Shown: positions 33,420 to 43,475 of the stretch, one piece after another
Numbering within the stretch: the first letter of the stretch is position 1
How the letters are laid out: each line of letters opens with the position of its first letter
Assembly (NCBI RefSeq): GCF_029867415.1
Contig: NC_081185.1
Span: forward strand, 27,577,293 to 27,641,292
Direction: 5' to 3'
DNA: 64,000 bases
Source: Vicia villosa
Lineage: Eukaryota; Streptophyta; Magnoliopsida; Fabales; Fabaceae
Notes under the pieces: generated by a model
Database searches by the model: none
Seen by the model: only the letters and a program-made list of their open reading frames with translations
What the model was told of the DNA's origin: nothing
Translations under genes and position numbers: made by a program

Positions 33420-36400
33420 TTATTGGATCATTTAACATTAGAGGGGGAGCAAGTGCGCTCAAAAGAAGGAGAGTGAATTCTATTATCAAGAAAGGTAACG
33501 CGGATATTTTTCTTATACAAGAAACAAAGTTGTCTAACATGAAGGAGGAGGTTGCCCACAGTTTTTGGTGTCATCCGGAGATTGGTTTTTCATCCACCAA
33601 TTCGGTGGGAAGATCGGGGGGGGGGGGGGGTTAATCACGTTGTGGAGAAAAGACAATGTGGAGGTCCTTATGAGCTTTAGAGGAGCTGGTTATTTGGGGA
33701 TTAAGGTGAGGTGGAAAGATAACGATTACTATGTCGTGAATATTTACTCGTCTTGCGACATAGTGAAGAAGAAGAGGTTGTGGGTCGACTTGCTTGAATT
33801 GAAGTTGAAACTTAATGATGGGGAGTGGATTATGGGAGGAGATTTCAACTCGATCAAGAATAGTAGGGAGAGAAAAGGTAGGGCGGATAGGGTTTGTTGC
33901 AAAGAAGACGATTCGTTTACGGATTTTATTCATATGAGCAACTTGATGGATGTTCCGTGTAAGGGTAAAAAGTTTACGTGGTTTAGCGGTGATGGTAGAT
34001 CGAAGAGCCGCATTGATAGATTTCTCTTATCTAGTACGGTGGTGAATAGGTGGGATGTGGTTGGTCAAATGATAGGAGATAGGGATATTTCGGATCATTG
34101 TCCGGTTTGGATTATGACGGATAAACATAATTGGGGGCCTAAACCGTTCAAATTCAACAATGAATGGTTCTCTAATGCTTCTTTCATGCCTTTTGTGGAA
34201 AAGGAGTGGAAAAATTTGGTGGTCCATGGGCGAGGCGATTTTATTTTAAAGGAGAAGCTTAGACTTATCAAAGACAAAATCAAGAAGTGGAACAAGGATG
34301 TGTTCGGGAAGATTGACCTTGAGATTGAGGAAGGAGTTCACGACATCAATTCCGTGGATGAGAGGTTAGATTTCGATCTTTTATCTTCTTCCATCTTTGA
34401 TGATGACTTGGTCCTTAGAAAGGAGGTGACGGGTAGATTTTGGAGAAACCTAAGGATTAAGGAGAACATGCTTTTGCAAAGATCTAAACTTTTGTGGCTT
34501 AAAGAGGGGGACTCTAATAGTGCTTTTTTCCATAAAGTGATGAAACAAAGGAGAAGACAAAATCATTTAGGTCCGATTAATTCCACGAGAGGTGTGATGG
34601 AATCGGTGGAAGACATTAGGGAAGAAGTGTTTTCTCATTTTGAGGAGAAGTTTGCCGATTCGGAGATGCACCGTCCCACCTTGGACGGTATCCACTTCAA
34701 CTCCATTAGTAGAGAAGAAGAGGAGGACCTAGAGAAACCGTTCTTTGAAGATGAGATTAAGAAGGCGGTGTGGGAGTGCGGAGGGTCGAAGAGTCCGGGA
34801 CCCGACGGATTCTCTTTTCTTTTCTTAAATAAATGTTGGCACTTTATTAAAGAGGATGTTATAAACTTTTTCAATTGCTTCTTTCAAGGTGGTCCGATTG
34901 CTAGAGGGATTACATCTTCCTTCTTAACTCTTATTCCTAAGGTTAATAACCCGGTGGGGTTGAATGATTATAGACCCATTTGCTTGGTGGGATGTTTATA
35001 CAAGGCGGTTTCAAAACTTTTGGCGGGTAGATTAAAAGTGGTGCTTAACTCAATTATTTCTCCTTCTCAAAATGCTTTTGTTCCCGGTAGACAATTATTG
35101 GATGGTGTTATTGTGGCTAACGAAGTGGTGGATCATGCGAGGAAAGAAGGTCGTAGTTGTGTCCTTTTCAAGGTGGACTTTGAAAAAGCATACGACAATG
35201 TGGGATGGAACTTTTTGAGGTACTTATTCAATAGGATGGGGTTTGGAGAAAAGTGGAAGAAGTGGATGGAATTGTTGGTGTTTTCTAGCAATATGTCGGT
35301 TCTAGTCAACGGAAGTCCAACCAAAGAGTTCAAGGTTCATAAAGGCTTACGGCAAGGTGATCCTCTTTCTCCTTTTCTATTTGTTTTAGTAGCGGAAGGG
35401 CTTACGGCTCTTGTAAAGAAATCCATGCTTTTGGGTGAATTCCAAAGTTATTCCTTCAATGAAAATTGTAAAGTGGATATTCTCCAATTTGCGGATGACA
35501 CGCTTATGGTGGGGGAAGGAAGTTGGAAACATTTGTGGGCGGTCCGAGCGGTTCTTCTGGCTTTCGAATTAGTGTCGGGCCTTGGTATCAATTATAACAA
35601 AAGTAAATTAATTGGCATTAATGTTAGTGTGCATTTTTTGGAGGCGGCTTCCAATTTTCTATCTTGTAAGGTGGAGGAGAGTAACTTTTATTTCTTGGGA
35701 ATCCCTATTGGATTTAATCCAAGAAAGGAGGCCACTTGGAAACCTCTTTTGGTAAAAATGAGGAATCGCTTGGAAGGTTGGTCGAATCGGTTTTTAAATT
35801 TGGGAGGAAGGATTACTCTTCTCAAATCGGTGTTAAGCTCGCTTTGTATATTTACTATGTCCTTTTACAAGATGCCGAAGAAAGTGGTGAGATTGTTCAC
35901 TAGTGTTCAAAGTAGGTTCCTTTGGGGCGGTATAGAAGATAAAAGAAGCATCCATTGGATAAAATGGGGGGTTGTCACTTTACCAAGGAAGTATGGAGGT
36001 TTAGGGGTGAAGAACTTGTCTCTTTTTAATATGGCGCTTCTAAATAAATGGAGGTGGCGGATTCTTCAAGGACAAAGCGCTTTGTGGTACAAAGTTTTGA
36101 AAGCTCGGTATGGCGATATTTCTTCTTTGGTGTACGGCGTGGATAGTAAGGTATTATCGCCTCTTTTTTCTTTTTGGTGGAAAGATATTTTAAATATTAA
36201 TTCTTCTTCATCTTATTCTTCTCTTGGCTTGAATGATCCTTTTGTTGGTAGTTGCAAGTTTATTATCTGTGATGGTTATAATACACCATTTTGGTACTCA
36301 AAACGGTTGGATGATATGGTTTTGAAAGAGGTTTATCCGGATTTATTTTTAGCATCCCGACTTAAAAATGTTTCGGTGGCGGCCATGGGAGGGTGGGGGG

Positions 36401-37161
36401 AGGACGAATGGAAATGGGGGGATTTAGGACTTCCCGATTCCGTGATGGTGGATCCATCTCTTAGTGGGCTCCGGTTGTCCTTGATATGTCGCTTGGATAA
36501 TTTCAAAGGATGGTCGGTTGGCAAGGATACGGTAGTGTGGAATAGCAATTCCGAGGGGATCTTTTCGGTATCGTCTTGCTATGAGCTATATGAAAAGTCT
36601 TGTATTCCTTTTGGTCCTCATCCTAAGCACATGATTGCCTTTGATTTAGTGTGGGGTATGGATGTTCCTTATAAAATAAAGGCGTTTGGTTGGCGCCTTT
36701 TTCACAATAGGCTTCCTATGAAGGATCTTTTGGAGTTGAGAGGTATGCCTTTGTCCGTGGATGATTTAAAGTGTATTTATTGTGGTGCGTGTAAGGAGAA
36801 TAGGGATCATTTATTTTTTGGTTGTTTGGTGGTGAAAAATATTTGGAAAGAGATAGCTTTTTGGGTGGGTAAAGGGGCTTTTTCGGTTGAAGAGTGCTTC
36901 TCAAATTTTATGGATTGACACTTATTTTTTCATAGTAAATTGGTGTTGGATAGAAAGTTGGACATTATTTGGTTTGCCACAATTTGGTGCATTTGGTTGG
37001 TTAGAAATGGCGCTTGTTTTCGCAAAGAGGCGTGGAGTGTTAACAACATTGTTTGGAACATCAAGTTGTTGGCTTGGAGATGGTCGTTTTGTGGAGAAAT
37101 TACTCAATCCAATTATTCTCTATACGAGTTTTGTAAGAATCCGTTGTACTATCTTTCATAA
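33416..37161 (+). pseudogene. LINE ORF2: endonuclease-reverse transcriptase, with frameshift and stop
   Basis: Starts at the ATG at 33416, overlapping the ORF1 stop. The endonuclease shows IGSFNIRGG, FLIQETK, GGDFNSI and SDHCPV. The RT shows KVDFEKAYD, then GLRQGDPLSPFLF, and the catalytic FADD. A C-terminal zinc-binding region includes CIYCGACKENRDHLFFGC. A run of 15 G (33616-33630) puts the endonuclease N-terminus out of frame with the rest: the first frame closes at 33632-33634, and the second continues to 36918. There a TGA interrupts the C-terminal part, which goes on in frame to 37161. Apart from these two sites about 1240 codons are open. Confidence 0.9.
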
Positions 37162-37274
37162 TGTAATTGGTTAGTAATTTTTCTTTTGGCGGGGCTTCCC
37201 GTTTCATCTCTTGTAAGCGGGTTGGAGAACCCTTAGTTCTCCCTTTTAATGATATCTTGTCTTATAAAAAAAAA
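37162..37274 (+). other. LINE 3' UTR and A tail
   Basis: Short non-coding tail ending TGTCTTATAAAAAAAAA, directly before the right target duplication. Confidence 0.8.
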
Positions 37275-37450
37275 CATGAAAGAAAAAGTCACAAGTTAAA
37301 AGCTACAAGCTCAAAAGCTACTTCAAATAGCTTTTCAAAAAAAAAGATAAAAGCTAGTAAAAAAGTTAAACGTTAAAAGTTAAAAACAATTACCAAACAC
37401 AACTTTTTTATTTATATGAGTTGAAAAACTAAAAGCTAAAAGCTCTTTTT

Positions 37451-37505
37451 CATTTAACAATTTCATTAATTAATTTTGAATAGTATTTTTTAAATAGACA
37501 TTTAT
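37451..37505 (+). repeat. 55-bp direct repeat, right copy
   Basis: Begins CATTTAACAATTTC where the left copy has CATTTAGCAACTTC; the remaining bases agree through GACATTTAT. Confidence 0.85.
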
Positions 37506-37614
37506 GTCTCATTTATTTTTTGTCTCATTTATGTTCGACAACTTGTTTTCATCTCATCTTCTCCCTTTGCAGTTCCAAAAGTTGAATATAAAGACCATAA
37601 TAATTATTAATACT

Positions 37615-37787
37615 AGGGTTAATAGTAATTCACACCCTGTAATGTTAGCGAATTTTACTTTTCCCCCTCCCTATCTTTTGGCAACGGTTTTTTCAAAAAA
37701 ACCGTTGCCAAAACCTGTCTTTGGCAACGGTAGGGGGGTAAACCGAAACACGCTCATATTACGGGGGGTTAAACTACTATTAACCCT
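37615..37787. mobile_element. 173-bp fold-back MITE
   Basis: Terminal inverted repeats AGGGTTAATAGTA and TACTATTAACCCT are flanked by a 7-bp duplication TAATACT (37608-37614 and 37788-37794). Centrally TTTGGCAACGG and its complement CCGTTGCCAAA form a near-perfect hairpin, with a third GGCAACGG copy downstream. The superfamily is uncertain. It ends 126 bp before the F-box gene start. Confidence 0.78.
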
Positions 37788-37913
37788 TAATACTACAAGA
37801 AACATTTTCCAAAGTTTATTGGTAACTACATCTCGTTTTCAAAACGTTTAGTTTTCACTCTAAGAAAGGTTATTATTTATAAGGGAATCAAATCATTCGT
37901 TTCATTTACATGC

Positions 37914-38830
37914 ATGATGGAGTCTTCTTCTATTCCATCATTGGCAGTGCAAACGGAAAGCCTAACTGTGCCAAACTGGCTTGAACTTCCAAGAGATGCA
38001 ACTGTTAACATCCTCCAGAAGCTGAATACTGTTGATATAATTACTAGAGCTTGTCATGTGTGTCCCCTATGGTGGAATATATGTAAAGACCCTTCTATGT
38101 GGCGCACCATTCGCATGAATATGGATCTTACCTATAACCGCGCATGTTGGAAAAAGATTTGTCACACTGCAGTTGGAAGAAGTCGTGGTCAGCTAGAAGA
38201 TGTTAATATAAAGTATTTTGCTACCGATGATCTCCTTCAATACATTGTTGATTGGTAATTATTGGCTTACTTTTCTTTTTATTGAGTCTTTTGTTATGAG
38301 TTGTTAATAGTTTTTAATTCAAAATTTTCAGCAGTAAACAACTACGACGGTTGCGGCTAATAGATTGTCGAAGTCTAACGTATGAAGGATTTAGTGAAGC
38401 ATTAAACAAACTTCCACTATTAGAAGCACTTGATATTTATCATTGCACATTGTCTGAGGATTTACTTGAAGTTGTTGGTCGACATTGTCCTCTTTTGAAT
38501 TCACTGAGATATAGGAATTCTATTGATGACGAAGAAGGTTACATTGATATAAGTAATGAACATGAACTTGCATTACTTGAGGAAACATTTTGGAGAGTGG
38601 GATTTTATAATATCCTAAACACTGGGAACTTTGTAACAAATGAAGGGGTTTCTGCAATTCTTGACGGTTGTCCTCTTCTTGAAACTCTTGATCTTAGAGG
38701 ATGTCGTAGTTGGGTGTTGAGTGATAGTTTAGAGAAAAGGTGTCATCAACAAATCCAAGATTTTAGATCTCCTATATACTATGTGTACTTTTCTTTCAAT
38801 GGACAGTTAATACTAGGACCTGCTAAGTGA
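37914..38830 (+). CDS. F-box/LRR protein, SKIP19-like
   Basis: Probable substrate receptor of an SCF (Skp1-Cullin-F-box) ubiquitin ligase. Exon 1 is 37914-38254 and exon 2 is 38332-38830. The GT donor at 38255 and AG acceptor at 38330-38331 give an in-phase join (VDC/SKQLRRLRL), for 279 residues. The F-box lies near residues 20-65 (NWLELPRDATVNILQKL, then CPLWWNICKDPSMW). Leucine-rich repeats follow, with LRRLRLIDCRSLTYEGF, LPLLEALDIYHC, CPLLNSL and CPLLETLDLRGC. Plant SKIP19/FBL23-type proteins have this plan and are about 300 residues. The repeat around residues 200-215 is weak and the tail is short, so this may be a divergent or decaying family member. It is the one likely cellular gene here. 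Confidence 0.8.
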
Positions 38831-39389
38831 AAATCCGAATGGAGCTTTTGATTGTGAATGATATTGTGATATTTGTGAAATTTATTGATGATGAATTGTA
38901 TGATGGTGTTGAATTATTGGTAGTATCTAATTATTATCCTCAAGTCTTTTTTATCCTATTTTTATAAATAATTTCCCTTTAACTTTGCATAATATTTCAT
39001 TTTGTTTGTTCTATGTTTATGCATGTTGATCTTTCTTAGACAAAAATGTCCCAACATTAAGTTAGAAAGCTCTTTATTGCTTTGGCAGAGTGATGTTTAT
39101 AGGTTTTCAAGAGTCTATACTTTGGCATTTGCGGCTATAACCCCTTTTTATAAAGGCATTATTAGTGTTTTAGATGACCCTCGTCCATTACCTTCAATCT
39201 TGGTTAGGCTGATAAATGTCAATAAATAAATCATTCTGTCATTTGACAGATTTTTGGTTTCGTTATTAAATCATGTGCTTTTTTTTGGTCCATGTCTAAA
39301 AAAAAAAATTAAAATAACCATGTTTTAAAATGAAATACAAAAAAAAATCATAATTTGAGAAAATTTATCAAAGTGTATAGGTTTGGTAA
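38831..39389 (+). other. 3' flank of the F-box gene
   Basis: Probable 3' UTR and AT-rich spacer. An open frame at 39002-39229 has no recognisable domain and I do not call it. Confidence 0.55.
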
Positions 39390-39610
39390 GACACCCAGGT
39401 GCATGAGCCACTTGGGATGCCACCTACCCTTAAAAATTTAGTGAATGCGCCACCTGAGATGGCACCTACCCTAAAATTTTTAGTGAATGCGCCATCAGGG
39501 ATCGCGTCAATGTTGTGCCCTTTTTAGGGTTGCCATCTCAGATGGCGCCTATGTGTTAGGGTTTACACATAGGAGCCATCTCAGATGGCTCTTATGTGTT
39601 AGGGCTTTTT
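39390..39610. repeat. Short tandem and palindromic repeats (GCGCCATCTCAGATGGC type)
   Basis: Two to three degenerate tandem copies of a phrase with GCCACCT, CTACCCT and TTTAGTGAATGCGCC are followed by the palindromes AGCCATCTCAGATGGCT and CCTATGTGT...ACACATAGG. Likely subterminal repeats of a DNA transposon. Confidence 0.65.
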
Positions 39611-39689
39611 CTATAAAAATACCCCATTCCCCTTCATTTCGCATACAGTTTTCTCTCCCATTCTTCGATTTTCTCTCTAATTTTTTCAT

Positions 39690-39839
39690 CATGTCCGATT
39701 TATCGATTTTTGAGAGCTGGGAATGTTGCATTCTCACCTGTGAAGCCCCCGATAAAAATGAAATTTTGGAACATTCACGGCATGGACCATCTGAAGAGGT
39801 CGTTGATGCGTTGGTTAGAAGGGGAGTACGCGCCCGGTG
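39690..39839 (+). CDS. Short unidentified ORF behind a TATA-like box
   Basis: A 49-codon frame starting MSDLSIFESWECC. A TATA-like TATAAAAAT (39612-39620) and a CT-rich leader precede it in plausible promoter spacing. I do not recognise the product. It may be the first exon of a transposon-borne gene whose remainder was lost, since the following sequence has stops in all frames. Confidence 0.3.
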
Positions 39840-40189
39840 AAACCATTCGAAGAATCTAAAGGGTTAAAACGAGGACGTGTATTATCAAGGGAGAAACAAA
39901 GAGTTAGTTGGCTGAAGTGAAGACTGGCCAAGATGTTTGAAACATGATGCATGGGACAGACGATATTGCGTTGGTTGTTGTGATATCGTAAAACCGTCGT
40001 TAACCCTAATTATGTTATTTAATGTCTGTGTTGTCAATGTAGTGTTGTTTATGTTTATGTTGATTCTGTGTTGCTTGTGTGGTTGTGTGAGTGTTGTAAT
40101 GAATATGTTTCGCCATTAAATAAAGTAAAGTTCATTGCTTCAAAATATTTTACAAAGTTTTTACACAATAGTTGGTGGAGGGCATACAT

Positions 40190-40824
40190 TTAAACATGCG
40201 TTGAGGTTGTTCCACGACTAGGACATTTGTTTTTGTTGTGCCCTAGCTGACGACAAATGCTACACTTTTTTTCTATTTTTCATGAACATCCATTTCGATT
40301 CTAATACGAGAACTGTTGGAGCAACCCTTTTTCTTTCATCGCATCATATCATTATACTAAACTACTTCCCCATCATACTAAGGCCAGTAATCTTCCTTCG
40401 CTACCACTGGAAATGCGACATTGTATATCTCGAGCAAGGTGTCAGTCTTGTAAATTGGAGATTGTAAGTACAATGCATTTCGGTGTGCATATGCACATAC
40501 TGCTATGACATGTGAGCAAGGCATACGAAATGCTTGAAACTTTCCACAGTCGCACCAATGATCGTCTAGTAGAACCCTATACTGTTGTCTCGGTAATCTT
40601 TCATTGTGGTCAATTGTTTCTTTAACACTGAAGGTGCGGTTGAATCGATCGAAAGTAGTAACATGATGATTGTTGGCCTTTGCTGATTGTTCTTTTAAAA
40701 ATTTCATGCAACTCTCGTTGAACAGTTGTCCCGATTTTCTAACAGCACTCCACCTTTTACCTCTTGTTAAGAATAGTGAAGCCATCCTAAAGTAGGTTGC
40801 ATCCACCAGTAATATGGGTTTCAA
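40190..40824 (-). pseudogene. MULE (MuDR-type) transposase, C-terminal fragment
   Basis: The open part (40378-40824) contains a SWIM zinc finger, CDCGKFQAFRMPCSHVIAVC, preceded by MASLFLTRGKRW, as in MuDR-like transposases. Past the TAG at 40378 the usual tail is still readable: YNDMMR, KKKGC, SSRIRIEMDVHEK. After a frame change comes a zinc knuckle CSICRQLGHNKNKC, ending at the TAA at 40190. Several stops interrupt this tail. The catalytic DDE core is missing, because homology ends near 40815 on the 5' side. Confidence 0.82.
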
Positions 40825-41626
40825 ACGCCCGAGTTAAGACCAAAAAAGTAGATGTTGGACACCAAGTTAAGAGACTCACCGTCGGCGAACTCCAACCAAC
40901 CGGCTCCGAAAAACGTAGGAGAAACAACCACGTCGACGAAGCGGAGAAAGAGCATAACCAACGGAAAAGAGGTAGTGCAGAGGAGAGGCCTCAACACACC
41001 ACAAAGCAGCTTAGCTACATGGTGAACCAAAACCTTTGAATTTTTGGGAGATGAATGAAACCAGGCAGCGGTTTGCTTTTCTAAGTAGATAAGAGAGAGA
41101 AGAGAGCGTTAGGGTTTCCAAAACACGCTTGTTTATCCAATCCCAAAATCGTCAAAGTGGAGTAATCAAGAATTTTTTATTTTTTAATGAAAAATATAAT
41201 AAATAAAAGAAAAACAACATCTTACAAGAAAAATCACAAAGCATAAGAAGTAACCAAAAAAAAAAGAGAAAAACAATGAAATAAAATAATCAAAAACCTC
41301 TAAACACAACCTAGATATCAAAACAATCAGATCTATCACAACAAGGATTTTTTTTTATGTAGCTAGACTTTAAAATTTTAATTGTACAGAAGAATGTTTA
41401 AAATTAGATTTACTTTTATAATGAGATTAAATACAAACAATTTTATTTAGAATATAATTTTAAAAAATAAATATGAAAATAAATTTTAAAAAAATAATTA
41501 TATATTTTAATTTTAATTTTATGAATAAAAACGAAGTATATATGTATCAATTTTTTGAAAACAATAATGGAGAATGATCCGACAAAATGTTGAAAAAATT
41601 GTTACAACACATAATATACCCTCAAC
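40825..41626. other. Spacer between MULE fragment and hAT element
   Basis: 40825-41110 is moderately GC-rich but has no recognised domain. 41111-41626 is AT-rich and appears empty. Confidence 0.55.
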
Positions 41627-42982
41627 CAAGGGGAAGCTAAGGCCTGGCTAGAGTGGGTCATTGCTCAGGTTGTGGGCCGAATATTTTTTTGATTTGGAGT
41701 CAAAAATTAATAAAAAGGGCAAAAAAGAAAGAAAAAAAGTGTGAAAGAGACAAAAAAGAAGGACGAAAAAAGAAACAAGAAAAAGGGAACGACGACACGC
41801 ACGACCCATCAACCACCTCTCCCTTCGAGTCTGACGACGCCCCCACCCCTCCGAGTCTGACAGTCCGACGTCCGCCCTAATGCCCACTCGCCTCCAAGCT
41901 CCAGCCAGTCTGAATTCGAAATGAATCGCCACTCGCAACCTCCGACGAAACTCTGGTATTCTCTTGCTTTTCCTTTTTCTTGTTTCATGATTGTCATTGT
42001 TCTCCTATTCTGCTTGTGGGTTTGTGGATGGAAAAAAAACTGATTTTTGATTTGAGGAAGAAGAAGAAGAAAAGAATGTAGCTTATTTTGCACTTGCAGA
42101 GAGTGATCTTTTTTATTTATTTCATGTTTGATTTTTCTCCATAAATTATTATGAATATTGGATTTATTGTTATTAATTTTGCAGCTTATTGAGTTTGTTG
42201 ATTTGATACTTGTTTACGTTGTCTTAAAAATATGGAGGTATTATATTTTTGTGTTGCAATTTAAGTTTCAAATGGAGATTAGAGGGGTACTGTTTCATGT
42301 TCAGAAAAAAAGAATAGGAAGAACATAAAGAGTAAACAGATAACTTGTTTCTATTTTTTTTCATTTGTTATTTTACTATAATTTGTATAAATCGTAAATT
42401 GATATAAATATACTGTATAAATTTGTTTTAAACATGATAGAGATAATTTATTTTTATTCTTTTCTTTAGTTATTTTTAAAAAAAATTGATAATAATATAA
42501 TATATTGTATAAATTGTTGACCGGTTGTTATTGATTGTTTGATTTGTTTCATTCAATGATAGAGATGAGGGGTTTTTGGTTGATAGAGAAAGTAATGAGA
42601 AACCGAGAAATATTTGGTATTTCTATTTATTTACAAACATATTGAGTTAGCTTTGATATTACTGGTGTCAACAACATCGGTTGGAAGAGCTTTTTAAGCA
42701 ATGAAAATTATCAAGTCTAAATTGTGCAATAAGATCAACGATGTGTGATTCAATAACTTGATGGTGTGTTACACCGAGCAGACGATATTCAAGTCACTTG
42801 ATGATATTGATATTATTCAAACACTCACCAGAAAGAAGTCTCTCAAAGGACATTTTCCTCGTGATTTTATATAACACGCCATTATAAGGTTATATTTCAT
42901 CTCTTTTATTTTAAACGTTGACAAAATGAAAAGTCTGTTTCATTTTGCCTAGGCTTTATACTTTTTCCTGGCTGCGCCACTG
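41627..42982 (+). mobile_element. hAT transposon deletion derivative, 1356 bp
   Basis: Flanked by an exact 8-bp duplication CCCTCAAC (41619-41626 and 42983-42990), diagnostic of hAT. Imperfect terminal inverted repeats: left CAAGGGGAAGCTAAGGCCTG, right (complement) CAGTGGCGCAGCCAGG. The interior keeps only the 3' end of a transposase gene. Most of the coding region is gone. Confidence 0.9.
42643..42874 (+). pseudogene. hAT transposase, dimerisation-domain remnant
   Basis: Readable residues LVSTTSVGRAF, then AMKIIKSKLCNKIND, NNLMVCYTEQTIFKSLDDI and KKSLKGHFPRDF match the C-terminal hAT dimerisation region of plant TTF-type hAT proteins. Two in-frame stops lie inside (TAA after GRAF, TGA after IND). 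The N-terminal zinc finger and catalytic domain are absent. Confidence 0.8.
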
Positions 42983-42990
42983 CCCTCAAC

Positions 42991-43470
42991 TAACCCAGGT
43001 CCACAGTACACTCACACCCTCTAAAACAAATATTTAACTACACTTTAATACAAGAGTATAAGAGTACAAATAAAGTCAAATACAACTTTAAAGTATTTTT
43101 TACCGGTTAATCTTATAAAGAAAAACTTGAATATTATATATAGCCTTAGATTATGTATATCTTCACAAATCTAAATAATGTGGAACTTCTTCAACATATA
43201 TATTTTCAACCAAACCCAACACAAGGTTCAATCGATTCAACCGATTAAATCATGGTTGAACCGCATATTAAATTTAAACTAAAAGTTAAATAAATATCTC
43301 ATAAAACATTCTAATAAAATTAATTTATATCATAATTTATAAAATAAAATGCTCAAACAAAAATATAATATAAGCTTGCAAAAGAAGAATAATGCAATGT
43401 AAGATCCAATAACAAATCAAGAAATTAATTAATAATCAATATTTATATACTTGTCCTGATTCCTTAACTC
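42991..43470. other. AT-rich spacer
   Basis: Nothing recognised; about 480 bp before the chromovirus insertion. Confidence 0.6.
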
Positions 43471-43475
43471 ACTGT

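Larger units (their letters stand above)
31005..37274 (+). mobile_element. L1-type non-LTR retrotransposon (LINE), about 6.27 kb
   Basis: Bounded by an exact 17-bp target duplication CATGAAAGAAAAAGTCA (30988-31004 and 37275-37291), with a 9-nt A tail (37266-37274) directly before the right copy. Order: 5' UTR of about 420 nt, ORF1 (RRM type), ORF2 (endonuclease, RT, zinc-binding domain), short 3' UTR. The complete 5' end and duplicate target indicate full-length insertion. ORF2 has two visible breaks. Confidence 0.93.
30373..37411. mobile_element. MITE-like DNA element split by the LINE
   Basis: The left end GGCTGTGTTTGGTAAAATTA at 30373 is followed by repeated TAGCTGGTAGCTGGTGA-type motifs. 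On the right, TTACCAAACACAAC ends near 37411 and is preceded by AAAGCTA-type motifs. The two ends are imperfect inverted repeats sharing TGTGTTTGGTAA. Without the LINE and its duplicated target the element would be about 0.75 kb. The right boundary and target duplication are unclear, because AAAAGCTA motifs continue to about 37446. Confidence 0.45.

Noticed and set aside
39002..39229. Possible third exon of the F-box gene
   Set aside because: No acceptor in phase with the earlier exon, which already ends in a stop, and no F-box family similarity.
41648..42093. Minus-strand frames in the hAT element rich in R and F/L
   Set aside because: They come from purine-rich and CT-rich text inside the element and have no domain.
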